Positions 27,576 to 36,737 of a stretch of 64,000 bases of DNA are shown in pieces. The stretch lies in NCBI GenBank assembly GCA_000474255.1, contig BATO01000014.1, positions 1 to 64,000 on the forward strand. Reading direction: 5' to 3'. A model generated the notes under the pieces. It had not been told where the DNA came from, searched no databases, and saw only the letters and a program-made list of their open reading frames with translations. A program made the translations under genes and the position numbers. Position 1 is the stretch's first letter; each line of letters opens with the position of its first letter. Source of the DNA: Aquipseudomonas alcaligenes MRY13-0052. GTDB lineage: Bacteria; Pseudomonadota; Gammaproteobacteria; Pseudomonadales; Pseudomonadaceae.

Positions 27576-30554
27576 TCAGCTGCGCAGTTCACGGAGTTCG
27601 CTGGTCAGGGTGTCCAGGCGCAGCAGGCGCCCGGTGCAGTCGAACAGCCGCCAGTCGTGCTCCAGGGAGCGGCTTTGCAGGGGCGTATCGGACGGCCATT
27701 CCAGCTCGGCGCAGGTCTTCAGGGTGCGCGGGTTGACCAGCCGCCAGTGCGTCATCTCCGTATCCGTCGCTGTGCCGAGGAGCAGCCAGCCGTCGGCCAG
27801 CTTGAGGTTCGTCTTGTCGACCTGGTCCGCGCTGACGTCCGGCAGGGCGATCTCGCGGCTGCCGCCGTGGGTGTGTATCAGCAGGCTCTGCTCGCCTGCC
27901 TCGTTGCCGCGGAACCAGACTTCCAGCAACCCGCCGTCCGGGTTGGGGACGTAGAACCCCCCTTCATGGCGGGACGGCAGCACCTCGTAGCGATGGGTCA
28001 GGCGCCGCGTCGGCAGCGCGTAGCGCCAGAGCTCGGTGCCGCCGCGGCCATCTTCCACCAGCCATTGCTCGAAGCCGGCGCAGCCCTGGAAGGCGAGCAA
28101 GTGCCCCGGCAGGTCGCTGACGTGCCAGACCACGGCGAAGGCCCGGTCGACATCCACCACGCGTACGCTGCGGCTGTTGCCGATGGTCCAGGAGGTGCCG
28201 TCGAATTCATAGGCGTGGAAGTCCATCGCCAGCACGCCGAGGTCGGTGGCCTTGCGGCTGACCAGGTCGAGCTTGGTGATGCGCCAGACCTGGTCGCGCC
28301 GGGCCAGCGCCAGGGCCGCGCGGCGGTTGCGGGCGAGGACGATGCGGTGGCCGGGCTCGGCGAAGCGGAACAGCGTTCGGCCCAGGTCGTCCAGCACCGC
28401 CAGGCCGGCTTCACCCAGGGCCACTAGGGTGCGCCCCTCGGCCAGGGGCGCGGCGTCGAGGATGGCCCGCTGGCCGGCCGGCGGAGCCTGCCACTGCAGA
28501 GGCGGGTTCTGTTGCAGCAATGGCGAGGCGTCCTGTTCCGGCAGCCCCTTGGGCGGCAGGTCGGCTTGCAGCAGCTTGTCCTGGCTGAGGTTGAGCAGGC
28601 TCTGCAGGTCGCGCCGCGACAGGTTGACCCGGCTTCGGGCGTGGTCTTCCAGCAGGGGCGGCAGTACCAGCCGCGCCAGCCGTTGCAGCTGTTCGTTGCT
28701 GCGGGTGCGGGGCACGGTGCCGACCCGGTTCAGCGCCTGGGCCAGGGCCAGGCGCTCGCCGGCCAGTGTCGGGTCGTCCCGCAGCGACTTCAGGCGTGCC
28801 GCGTAGGCATCCAGGGTGTCGGGCAGCAGCACGGCGCGCTTCACCAGGGCTTCGGCACTGAGGCCGCCGCCGGCTTCCTCGGCGCACAGCAGCCACTGGG
28901 CGGCCAGTTCCTGCTTGTCCGGCAGCGGCCAGATGACGTCCACGGCTTCCAGCCAGTCGCCTCGGGCCACCAGCATCTCGGCCCAGTCCTGGCGCAGGCG
29001 CTGCGCGGCCTGGGGCCACTTCTTCTCGAGCATCTCCACGGCATTGGCGAAGGCGTTGTCGCGGCGCGCCACCTGCAGCGCGGTGCGCCAGTCGCCGGCC
29101 AGGCAGTGCAGGCGCACGATGCTGTCGGCCGGCATGTCCCAGGCCAGCGCCAGGTCGGCGGCCTGGCGGAAGCGCAGGTGGCGCTCCAGGTAGTCCAGGG
29201 CTTCCTGGCGAGCCTTGAGCAGCTCGGCGAGGATGAACACCGCTTCGTCGATGCGCCCCTCGCGGTCGAGCTTCTCGAAGTGCTGGCGATAGAGCGTGCG
29301 CAGGTGCGCTTCGAGGTCCTCGCCCAGGGAGATGGCGGTGCCCGGGCCCGTGCGCTTGCCGAGGTCGAGATCGTCACGCCGCGTCGGCGTGCCGAAGGCC
29401 TGGCCCAGGTTGCCCTGCTCGCCGCCCAGGGGCAGCGCGTGGCGCAGGGCTTCGGCGATGTCGCCTTCCTCGAACATCTTCAGCATGCGCCGCATGTAGG
29501 CACTCTGGCGGCGGTTGAGCAGCTCGCTGAACTTCGAGGTGATGGCCAGGGAGGTGAGGAAGCGCCGCCAGGCGCTCGGCCCGCGTGGCGCCTGGGTGGC
29601 GCGGGACTTGATGGGCGGGGCGGCAGGGGCCTGGGCCGGTACCTGCGCCGCCGCTTGAGCAGGCGCCGAGGGCTGGGCGGTCCAGCCTTGCGGGTCGCCC
29701 TTGAAGAAGCGTCGCAGCGCGGCGAAGAACAGCATCGCGATAAGCACCGCAAGGGTGACCAGGATGACGATCAGGACGGTGTCCGAACCGTCGCTTGGTG
29801 CTTCCACCACCGGTGCCACGTTGAGGGTGGGCGGCGGGAGGTTCGTTGGTTGCCTCATCGCATCGCGGATGAAGTTGCCCACCATCATGATGGCGAACAG
29901 CGACAGCCAGAAGGCCCAACTGGCGCTGATCCCCGACTTGCCGGAGACAGCGCGTGAGGGGGCCTTGCGCGGGGTAGGTTTGCTGGCGGTGCCTTGGCCG
30001 GCGGCGGCCTGCTGCAGCAGCGACTTGAGGAAGGCGTCGCGCTCCGGGCTCGGCGGCTTGACCTTGCCATCGAGGATGGCGTGGATGTCCTTGATCGGCG
30101 GCAGCACCTCCAGCATCGGCGGCGGCAGGATGGCACGGCAATCGTAGGTGTCCAGCAGCGGGTAGCCGTCGAGGGCGATGTGCTCCTCCAGGGCCAGGCG
30201 CCGGGCATCGACCAGGCGCAGTGCCTGCACCCGGCCGCCACGCACCAGCCAGAGATCGGCGGCCGGCAGCGTTGCGCGCTCTTCGGCGGTCAGTTCCGCA
30301 GAGCACAGGCCTCCATTCTTCAGCGCCAGCAGCGGCCAGCCGACCAGGCCGTCACAGTCCATGGGCCGGGCGCTGGCGAAACGCAGCAGGTCACCTTCGG
30401 CGAAGCGCCAGGCGCTGGCGTCGGCGTGCCAGTGGTGCAGCAGCAACGCCGTGCGTTCCTCGGCGCCCAGCCAGTCGGCCGGCAACCAGAGCCCGGCCAC
30501 CTTGTGGCGGCCCTTGAGCAGCGGCTGGCGAACCTGCGCATCCGGCGCGTTCAT
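27576..30554 (-). CDS. Membrane-anchored ternary-system protein: bpX-like N-terminus, alpha-solenoid, beta-propeller
   Basis: A 992-residue protein, the last gene of the MoxR operon. Residues 1-150 form a small domain (KVAGLWLPADWLGAEERTAL, then VQALRLVDARRLALEEHIAL) that I take to be one of the bpX domains described for MoxR-vWA-beta-propeller systems (bpX6 is my best guess). Two membrane segments follow (about 211-229 and 259-281), then an Ala/Leu-rich helical solenoid (about 320-660; YLERHLRFRQAADLALAWDM, LAGDWRTALQVARRDNA), then a C-terminal region of repeated short strands (about 700-992; GRTLVALGEAGLAVLDDLG, WRITKLDLVSRKATDLGV) that looks like a beta-propeller. Its ATG overlaps the stop of the preceding gene by four bases. 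No enzyme motif is visible; a scaffold role is inferred. Confidence 0.65.
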   Translation of the reverse strand: MNAPDAQVRQPLLKGRHKVAGLWLPADWLGAEERTALLLHHWHADASAWRFAEGDLLRFASARPMDCDGLVGWPLLALKNGGLCSAELTAEERATLPAADLWLVRGGRVQALRLVDARRLALEEHIALDGYPLLDTYDCRAILPPPMLEVLPPIKDIHAILDGKVKPPSPERDAFLKSLLQQAAAGQGTASKPTPRKAPSRAVSGKSGISASWAFWLSLFAIMMVGNFIRDAMRQPTNLPPPTLNVAPVVEAPSDGSDTVLIVILVTLAVLIAMLFFAALRRFFKGDPQGWTAQPSAPAQAAAQVPAQAPAAPPIKSRATQAPRGPSAWRRFLTSLAITSKFSELLNRRQSAYMRRMLKMFEEGDIAEALRHALPLGGEQGNLGQAFGTPTRRDDLDLGKRTGPGTAISLGEDLEAHLRTLYRQHFEKLDREGRIDEAVFILAELLKARQEALDYLERHLRFRQAADLALAWDMPADSIVRLHCLAGDWRTALQVARRDNAFANAVEMLEKKWPQAAQRLRQDWAEMLVARGDWLEAVDVIWPLPDKQELAAQWLLCAEEAGGGLSAEALVKRAVLLPDTLDAYAARLKSLRDDPTLAGERLALAQALNRVGTVPRTRSNEQLQRLARLVLPPLLEDHARSRVNLSRRDLQSLLNLSQDKLLQADLPPKGLPEQDASPLLQQNPPLQWQAPPAGQRAILDAAPLAEGRTLVALGEAGLAVLDDLGRTLFRFAEPGHRIVLARNRRAALALARRDQVWRITKLDLVSRKATDLGVLAMDFHAYEFDGTSWTIGNSRSVRVVDVDRAFAVVWHVSDLPGHLLAFQGCAGFEQWLVEDGRGGTELWRYALPTRRLTHRYEVLPSRHEGGFYVPNPDGGLLEVWFRGNEAGEQSLLIHTHGGSREIALPDVSADQVDKTNLKLADGWLLLGTATDTEMTHWRLVNPRTLKTCAELEWPSDTPLQSRSLEHDWRLFDCTGRLLRLDTLTSELRELRS

Positions 30555-32389
30555 GGCTGGGCTCCTGGGTCATCAGCCAGGGTGCATTGGGCGCGCAGGC
30601 GTATCACACGGCGCTGGCTGCAATACACCACCAGCTCGCGGGCATGGGTAAGGATGGCCAGCAGGCCGCTGGCGGGGCAGACGCTGAGGCGGGCGATGGG
30701 GGCGGGGGAGTCGAAGAACCTGTGGTGGGTGTTGCCGTCGTACAGGCTCAGGCCCTTGCGGTCGCTGGTCATCAGCACCAGAGACAGGTCGCCGCTCTCG
30801 CGGTTGGACACCAGGCCCTGAGCGCTCCAGCCGCCCGGAACATCGAGCATCCAGTTTTCCGCGCCTTGGTCCTCGCGGTATTGGGGACGGCAGAGCCGCC
30901 AGCGTTCCTGGGGGGTGGTCTCCACCAACAGGGCGCATGCGGGAATGAAGGAGGAGTTGGTGACCCGGGCCATGAAGGCCTTGCTGGGCTTACCGGCTTC
31001 ACCCAGGCGCAGGGGGCGGCTGGTCCGGTTGACTGCAATCCCTTGCAGGACGAAGCGCTGGTCGCGCTTGTACAGGTAGTAGACCCGCCCGTCCTCGAAG
31101 CTCGCCATGGCCAGCACGTCGGATTCGATCCGATGCAGCACAGGTGGTTCATGGTTGGGGGCTTTCGCGTCGCGGATCCAGCTCAGCAGGTGTCCGGCGG
31201 CATCCAGCAGGTACAGACGCTGGCCGGCATAGTTGCTGTTGACCAGGGCCATTGGCAGCAGGTTGGCGGTGCCCGGTGGGGCTTTGAGCTCCTCCAGCGG
31301 CGGGCGCTTGATGGCGCCGAAGCCCTGCAACTGCCAGAAACGCAAGTAGGCGCCGGTGTCCACGATGGCGCCGAGGCTCTTGCCCTGGAAGGCCATGGCC
31401 AGCGGCTGGTTGCCGGCGGGCCAGTTCTGCCGGCGCACCTTGGTGACGATGTTCTTCTTGCCGTGGGGCGGTGGCAGCTTGAACACCAGCGCGCCCTTCT
31501 GGTCGAGCAGCGTCAGCGCCACCATCTGCCCGGAGCGGGCGATCACCGGCGGCAGGGTCAGGGCCACTCGCGGGGCGTGCAGCACCCCAGGTTGGGCGAG
31601 TGCCTGTGGCCCGGGCAGGGTCATCAGGCCGAACTGCCCGCTCAGCAGGCGCTTGCCGATGGCGGGTGGCGGCAGCGGCAGGTCCAGGCTGCGACGGCTG
31701 CGGGCCTGTTGCAGGGTGACCTCCAGCGCCTTGCCATCGAGGTGGGTGGTGATCTGCAGCCCGTGGCTGATGCCCGCGTCTTCGGCCGTACCGCCGATCA
31801 GCCAGCGCTCGTCCGGCTCCGTCGGCAGCGCCTCGATCATGGCCTGCCAGGTTTGCCAGTGGGCGGGTTCGGCAGCCGTCCAGCTGCGTGCCTCGAGCAC
31901 CCGGTTGAGGTCGGCGGGGCCTTGCAGGCCCTCATGCCAGGCCGGGCGTTGGAGGATGCCCCAGCGCAGCTCGCCGTCGGCTTCCCGCGCGCGGCGGGCG
32001 AGGAGGATCAGCATCGCCAGGTGGGCCAGACGCGGTGCGCCCAGTTGTCGGGGGCCGGCGTCGAACAGGGCGACGATCAGCCGGCTGCTGTGCCGTGCAC
32101 GCTGCTGGGGGGCGAGGAACAGGTGCTCGCCGCCGGCGGCGCGGCGGAGGAATTCATCGGGAATCTCGTCGGCCAGCAGCCATTCGCTGGAGAGCAGCCG
32201 CTCATAGGGCCCGCGTCGTTGCAGGTCACCCAGGCCATCGGGTTCGGGCGGGCCGTTGGGCGTGCGCTCGCGGAAGGGGCCGACCAGGGCTTGCAGGCGG
32301 CCGAGCATCGCGGCGAGCTGTTCGGCGAGTTCCGGAGCCACGCCTTCCAGCAGGGGGTGCCAGGGCTTCAGGGCGTCGGGCAATTGCAT
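30551..32389 (-). CDS. vWA-like domain fused to beta-propeller, ternary-system core protein
   Basis: A 612-residue protein. Near residues 100-150 the segment RLIVALFDAGPRQLGAPRL followed by LAMLILLARRA resembles a von Willebrand A fold, but the metal site DxSxS is replaced by DAGPR, so it probably lacks a normal MIDAS. From about 240 onwards repeated strand pairs (VALTLLDQKGALVFKLPP, RLYLLDAAGHLLSWI, GRVYYLYKRDQRFVLQGIAV, GLSLYDGNTHHRFFDSP) indicate a beta-propeller. I chose ATG 32389 (MQLPDALKPW), two bases after the preceding stop; the frame is open further upstream but out of character there. The arrangement MoxR, small protein, vWA/propeller matches published MoxR-vWA-beta-propeller ternary systems. 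Confidence 0.65.
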   Translation of the reverse strand: MQLPDALKPWHPLLEGVAPELAEQLAAMLGRLQALVGPFRERTPNGPPEPDGLGDLQRRGPYERLLSSEWLLADEIPDEFLRRAAGGEHLFLAPQQRARHSSRLIVALFDAGPRQLGAPRLAHLAMLILLARRAREADGELRWGILQRPAWHEGLQGPADLNRVLEARSWTAAEPAHWQTWQAMIEALPTEPDERWLIGGTAEDAGISHGLQITTHLDGKALEVTLQQARSRRSLDLPLPPPAIGKRLLSGQFGLMTLPGPQALAQPGVLHAPRVALTLPPVIARSGQMVALTLLDQKGALVFKLPPPHGKKNIVTKVRRQNWPAGNQPLAMAFQGKSLGAIVDTGAYLRFWQLQGFGAIKRPPLEELKAPPGTANLLPMALVNSNYAGQRLYLLDAAGHLLSWIRDAKAPNHEPPVLHRIESDVLAMASFEDGRVYYLYKRDQRFVLQGIAVNRTSRPLRLGEAGKPSKAFMARVTNSSFIPACALLVETTPQERWRLCRPQYREDQGAENWMLDVPGGWSAQGLVSNRESGDLSLVLMTSDRKGLSLYDGNTHHRFFDSPAPIARLSVCPASGLLAILTHARELVVYCSQRRVIRLRAQCTLADDPGAQP

Positions 32390-32391
32390 GG

Positions 32392-32826
32392 TCAGCGTTC
32401 CTGCCAGTGGTCGAGGATGCGCGCCAGGTGGCCCTCGGAGAGCGGCAGCTGGCGGTCCAGCGGCACCGCCCTGGCCGGCGTGGGCCAGAGCAGCAGGGGA
32501 GCGCGGCCGTGGCGCCGGGTGAGGGCGCGGGCGAGCAGGTCCAGCGGCGCATCGGGGCTCAGCCGGGTCGGCAACCAGAGTTCGGGGGCCAGCTCGCAAG
32601 GGGCGGCGTAGTCGATGCCGTCCACCCAGGGCAGGGCCGCGGGCTCGCCGATCACCACCAGCAGGTCATCGCTGGCGGTGGCGTGCAGGCTCGCCAGCTG
32701 TTCATCGGGCAGGGCTGACAGGCGCGCATGCAGGCGCCGGGCGGCTTCGCCCCAGGCCACGGCGGCACGGGGTTCCAGGGCCTGGGCGCGGGGTTGCCAG
32801 CGCCAGGCCTGCTTCAGGGGGCTCAT
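32392..32826 (-). CDS. Small ternary-system protein (bpX5-like)
   Basis: A 144-residue protein between the MoxR and vWA genes, coupled to both: its ATG overlaps the MoxR stop by four bases, and the next gene starts two bases after its stop. It starts SPLKQAWRWQPRAQAL, and has a middle stretch LVVIGEPAALPWVDGIDYAAP and a C-terminal PLDRQLPLSEGHLARIL. I recognise the pattern, with moderate confidence, as the bpX5-type domain of MoxR-vWA-beta-propeller systems. No catalytic or metal-binding motif is evident. A bridging or specificity role between ATPase and propeller proteins is inference. Confidence 0.55.
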   Translation of the reverse strand: MSPLKQAWRWQPRAQALEPRAAVAWGEAARRLHARLSALPDEQLASLHATASDDLLVVIGEPAALPWVDGIDYAAPCELAPELWLPTRLSPDAPLDLLARALTRRHGRAPLLLWPTPARAVPLDRQLPLSEGHLARILDHWQER

Positions 32827-33932
32827 GCGGGTGTGGCGAGGCGGGCGACCAGGCGCTCACGCAGCTCGGCCAGCATCGGCGGCAGGGCGTCGGCGAGGAA
32901 GTTGGCGTCGATCTCCCGCAGCACCGCTTCCACGCTCGCGCCCTGGGCGTCGTCCAGGCAGGCGCGGGCCTCTTCGGCCAGGCGGCTGACCCGCGACAGC
33001 GGCTGCAGGGTGGCTTCTTCCACGGCGTTGAACAGGTTGTCGTTGCTGGCATGGGCGAACAGCTCGCGCAGCACCTCGCGGCCGTGCTGTTGCGCCTCCT
33101 GGGTCGGCAGCACGTAGAGCAGCGGCCAGAGGTCGGCCTCGGTGGCGTGCAGGCGCCCGCCGAGCAGCGCGGCGGCGGCGATCAGGCGCTGGGACTTGAC
33201 GATGCGCCGGTCCGAGAGCTGCACGCCGGCCTGGCGCAGGCGGCGGATGGCATCGGCCAGGGCCGGGCGCGCGGCGTCCAGGTTCACCGTTTTCATGGCG
33301 CGGCCGAGGGTGTCGAGGTAACCCAGGTTGTGCTGCCCGACGATGGGCGTCTGCTCGGCCTGCCAGCCGCCGGCGAGCATGGCTTCGAGCTGGTGGTCCG
33401 GCACCGCCTCGACGAACAGGTGCAGCAGGAAGCGGTCGCCGAAGGCGGCCAGGGCCTCGTCCTCGGGCAGGCCGTTGGCGGCGCCGACGCAGACCCGCAG
33501 CGGGCAGTCGAGCTGGGTGTGGCCACGGCGGAAGCGCCGTTCGTTGAGCACGCCGAGCAGGGTGTTGAGGATGGCGGTGGAGCCGAGGAACACCTCGTCG
33601 AGGAAGGCGATGTCGGCTTCCGGCAGCATGCCGCTGACGTCGGTTTCCACGGTGCCTTCGCGCAGCTTGCGCAGGTCCACCGGGCCGAACAGTTCCGACG
33701 GTTCGGTGAAACGCCCCAGCAGGTATTCGAAATAGCGCCCGCCCATGGCCTGGGCGACGCGGCGCACCACGGCGCTCTTGGCGGTGCCGGGCGGGCCGAC
33801 CACCAGCAGGTGCTCCTGAGCCACGGCGGCGAGGACGATGAGTTCGGCGAGCTGGTTGCGGCCGATAAGGCCGGTGGTGGCGGTGCGGATGGCGTCCCTG
33901 ATGTGCCGGGCGGCCTCGTGGATAGCGTTCAA
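32823..33932 (-). CDS. MoxR-family AAA+ ATPase
   Basis: A 369-residue MoxR-type ATPase, a class that acts as a chaperone with vWA-domain partners. Walker A is GPPGTAKS (46-53), Walker B IAFLDEVF (108-115, acids 112-113), with VGAANGLPEDEALAAFGDRF as sensor-1/arginine-finger region and a helical C-terminal lid. No ATG fits the conserved N-terminus: the frame begins at TTG 33932, with AGGGAAGAAGC upstream, and reads NAIHEAARHIRDAI. A TTG start is therefore the best call. It is the first of four overlapping or abutting genes (MoxR, small protein, vWA/propeller, membrane propeller). It begins 93 bases beyond the patatin terminator, so it has its own promoter in 33933-34025. Confidence 0.88.
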   Translation of the reverse strand: MNAIHEAARHIRDAIRTATTGLIGRNQLAELIVLAAVAQEHLLVVGPPGTAKSAVVRRVAQAMGGRYFEYLLGRFTEPSELFGPVDLRKLREGTVETDVSGMLPEADIAFLDEVFLGSTAILNTLLGVLNERRFRRGHTQLDCPLRVCVGAANGLPEDEALAAFGDRFLLHLFVEAVPDHQLEAMLAGGWQAEQTPIVGQHNLGYLDTLGRAMKTVNLDAARPALADAIRRLRQAGVQLSDRRIVKSQRLIAAAALLGGRLHATEADLWPLLYVLPTQEAQQHGREVLRELFAHASNDNLFNAVEEATLQPLSRVSRLAEEARACLDDAQGASVEAVLREIDANFLADALPPMLAELRERLVARLATPA

Positions 33933-34025
33933 GACTGCTTCTTCCCTGTGAGCGAGGTGCGGATTTTCCGGGAAAAGCAGGCGCTGTCAAAGCGCTATTA
34001 CGGCAGTTCGTCGGCTAACGCACAT

Positions 34026-34057
34026 CCCGGCCCGGCTCCGTGTGGAGCCGGGCCGGG
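34026..34057 (-). terminator. Strong hairpin after the patatin gene
   Basis: CCCGGCCCGGCTCC and GGAGCCGGGCCGGG form a perfect 14-bp stem with loop GTGT, four bases after the patatin stop. It separates the patatin transcript from the MoxR operon, though the stem lacks a good U-tract and read-through is possible. Confidence 0.75.
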
Positions 34058-34061
34058 CGCC

Positions 34062-36737
34062 TCAGTCGATGGTGGGCGAGGCCAGGCGCACGCCGCGCGG
34101 CGGCTTGGCCAGGTAGCTCCACAGGGCATTGGCGATGGCGTTGTGGTTGAGGCCGTCGCCGAACAGCTGCTGGCCGATGCACAGGCCGAGCTGGCGGTAG
34201 CTCTCGAACTGGGCCTCGTCGAAGAACTGGTCGGCGGTGCTCTGGTTGGGGAACACCGGGTTGGCGCGGGCGTAGTTGAACACGTCCACCGGCAGCGACT
34301 CGATCAGCCGCGGCTTGAGCAGGAGGATGCGGCTGGTGAGGGTGCGCGGCGCCTCGGCATCGTCGCGCTCGCCGCTGCTGAACACGTTGAGCAGCATGGC
34401 GCAGCGACGGTCGCCGGCGGCCGGTGGCTGGCGGAAGCCATCGAGGCTGGAGAACACCTGGGACAGCAGCGGGTGGTCGAGCACGTCGCTGTCTTCCTCG
34501 ATCTCCAGGGCGTGGTCGATGCGCGACAGGCGGATGAGGTTGGCCAGGTCGTCGAAGCGGTAGTCCGGGTCGCAGCCGCAGTCGCACATGACGATCAGCT
34601 CGATGTCCCGCTGCGGGCGCACCAGCTCGTAGGTGGCGGTGTTCTCGAAGTGCCCGCCGTCGGTGAGGTAGAGCTTGTCGCGACGATGGCCGTGGAAGTG
34701 CGCGGTGAGTTCGTAGAACAGGTAGGTCTGCGCCGGCAGCCAGCGCGACAGGCGCTCGGAGTTTTTCGACGGGCCGGCCTGGCGTGGCGGGAAGTTGCTC
34801 TGCCACCAGGTGCCCAGGCGCACGTTGGCCAGGCCCAGGGCCAGGGAAGTGCCGAGGCTGGTGGCTCGGCCCAGGCCGGTGCTGAAGGCGGCGCCGGAGG
34901 TGGCCACCCACTGGCCGAGGGACAGCGGCTGGTTGATCTCGCCCTTGCCGCTGGGCGGGATGCGCACCTTGCGTTCGCCATCGAGGATGAAGCTCACCGC
35001 TTCGGCGTCCGGGTTGCCCGGGGCGTACCAGTAGGGCGCCACGCACAGCGGCTTGCCCTTGCGGTCGCGCTGCACCAGCTGCTCGGAGGGGTCCACGGTG
35101 AGGTTCATGGTGACGTTGATCAGGTGCAGCGGGCCGGCGGTGCGGGTGCGGTAGTAGGCGTCCAGGGCGATGTCGTCGCGGGACAGGGTCTGCGCCACGC
35201 TCATGCGCTTGCGGCTCTGCCGGCTGGGCACGTCGAAGCGCTGGCCGTTGGAGGCGCCGAGGTAGGCGCGGGTCAGGCGCGCGGCGTAGAAGGCTTGCAG
35301 GGTGGAGAGGTTGATGAAGCCGATGAACTGGCCGGAGACCCACGCCAGCAGCGCGGCGACCACCGCCAGGCCGATGAGGCGCTGCAGGGCGAAGGGCGGC
35401 ATGGCGTCCGGGCCGGGTACCTGGCCGTTCCAGGCCACCCATTGCACCAGCAGGCCCCAGACCAGGGCTATGCACACCAGCATCACGGTGCCGGCGACCA
35501 GGGCGATCACATCCAGCGGCAGCTTGCTCAGCCAGCTGGGCAGCGGCTTGTCGTCGGAGGAGCGGGCCAGGTGGCGGGCGATCCAGGCCAGCGCCGGCAG
35601 CAGCGCGGCGGGGGCGGAGGCCTGCCAGTAGCCCTGGGCGAGCACCACATAGAGCTCCTGGGCCAGTTGGTGGAGCAGCGCCAGGGCCAGCAGGGCAGCG
35701 GTGAAGGTGATGGACTGGCTCAGGGCGCGGGTCACCCGCAGGCGGTAGTTGCGCACGTTGTTGGCGTCGAGGCCGGCGTCGTCGCGGCTCGGTTTGCGTT
35801 CCTGGGTGAACACCAGCGCGGCGCACCATAGCAGCCCCAGCACGGTGACGACGATCACCAGCCACAGCAGGATTTCCACCGGGTTGGTGGTGTCGGGCGT
35901 GTGGGATTGCAGGTAGATGGCGGGGATGGCCATGGCGATGATGATCACCACCGCGCAGAGGGTCGCCCAGTTGGCCAGGGCTGGGGGTTCGTCCTGGCTC
36001 TTGCGCGAGTAGATCAGCCAGTAGGCGAGCATCAGCGGCGCCACGCTGAGCAGCGTCACTACGCCGGGCACCAGCAGCAGGCTGCCGCAGAAGGGACTGC
36101 CCGGCCAGAAATGGCAGACGGCGCCCTGGGTGAGGGCGATCAGGGCCAGCACCAACAGCATCGGCATGCCGATCACGTACTGCACCGAGAGCCAGTTGCG
36201 CCAGGTCATCGCCAGGGCGTAGATCAGGTCGCCGGCGCCGGTGGGCGTCAGGTAGCGGCCGTTCTCCCGCAGCCAGGCGGTGGGGCCGTCACCCACCGGG
36301 GCGGCCTGGTAGTTGTCGGAGGAGTGGATGCGCCCCGGCGGCTGGTAGCGCATCACCCGGTAGGCGTCGAGGGCGGCCTGGCGGGCCTTTTCCTGCTCGT
36401 CGCCATTGACCGGGCGCAGGCGCTCGGGCTGGAACAGGCTGGAGAAGAACGAGCCCATGTAGCCGCCGCCGCTGACGGTAGAGAGGTAGTCGAAGCGGGG
36501 CAGCAGGCGGGCGCGGGGATCGTCTTCGCTGTTCTTCGGCTGGCGGTTGGCGCCGGGGTCGACGGGCGCGCGGGCCAGGGCCTGGAGCACGCCGAAGCAG
36601 AAGGTGGCGCTGCGGATGCCGCCGCCGGAGAGGGCGACGGCCCAGGGGCGGCGCGGCGACTCGTTGTCGGTGTCGAGGCCGAGGGCCTTGCGGCGCCAGG
36701 TGATCCGGTCCTGTTCCGCCTTGTACTGGTCTTCCAT
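34062..36737 (-). CDS. Patatin-like phospholipase with a transmembrane domain inserted between the catalytic residues
   Basis: An 891-residue protein. ATG 36737 (MEDQYKAEQDR) follows AGGGAGCGGCGG. The N-terminus has the oxyanion motif LSGGGIRSATFCFGVLQAL (36-54) and the nucleophile elbow YLSTVSGGGYMG, with Ser89 as likely nucleophile. Some eight hydrophobic helices lie between residues 184 and 476 (for example MLLVLALIALTQGAV and LDVIALVAGTVMLVCIALVW). The catalytic Asp appears only later, Asp693 in YLTDGGHFENTATYEL. A C-terminal alpha/beta part follows to 891. It should be an integral-membrane Ser-Asp lipid acyl hydrolase; the active site probably faces the cytoplasm. It lies directly upstream of, and on the same strand as, the MoxR ternary-system operon. 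A housekeeping lipase remains possible. Confidence 0.82.
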   Translation of the reverse strand: MEDQYKAEQDRITWRRKALGLDTDNESPRRPWAVALSGGGIRSATFCFGVLQALARAPVDPGANRQPKNSEDDPRARLLPRFDYLSTVSGGGYMGSFFSSLFQPERLRPVNGDEQEKARQAALDAYRVMRYQPPGRIHSSDNYQAAPVGDGPTAWLRENGRYLTPTGAGDLIYALAMTWRNWLSVQYVIGMPMLLVLALIALTQGAVCHFWPGSPFCGSLLLVPGVVTLLSVAPLMLAYWLIYSRKSQDEPPALANWATLCAVVIIIAMAIPAIYLQSHTPDTTNPVEILLWLVIVVTVLGLLWCAALVFTQERKPSRDDAGLDANNVRNYRLRVTRALSQSITFTAALLALALLHQLAQELYVVLAQGYWQASAPAALLPALAWIARHLARSSDDKPLPSWLSKLPLDVIALVAGTVMLVCIALVWGLLVQWVAWNGQVPGPDAMPPFALQRLIGLAVVAALLAWVSGQFIGFINLSTLQAFYAARLTRAYLGASNGQRFDVPSRQSRKRMSVAQTLSRDDIALDAYYRTRTAGPLHLINVTMNLTVDPSEQLVQRDRKGKPLCVAPYWYAPGNPDAEAVSFILDGERKVRIPPSGKGEINQPLSLGQWVATSGAAFSTGLGRATSLGTSLALGLANVRLGTWWQSNFPPRQAGPSKNSERLSRWLPAQTYLFYELTAHFHGHRRDKLYLTDGGHFENTATYELVRPQRDIELIVMCDCGCDPDYRFDDLANLIRLSRIDHALEIEEDSDVLDHPLLSQVFSSLDGFRQPPAAGDRRCAMLLNVFSSGERDDAEAPRTLTSRILLLKPRLIESLPVDVFNYARANPVFPNQSTADQFFDEAQFESYRQLGLCIGQQLFGDGLNHNAIANALWSYLAKPPRGVRLASPTID

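Noticed and set aside
33051-35831. A 926-residue open frame antisense to the MoxR and patatin genes
   Set aside because: It spans two convincing genes and the gap between them, with no family motif and shadow-type composition.
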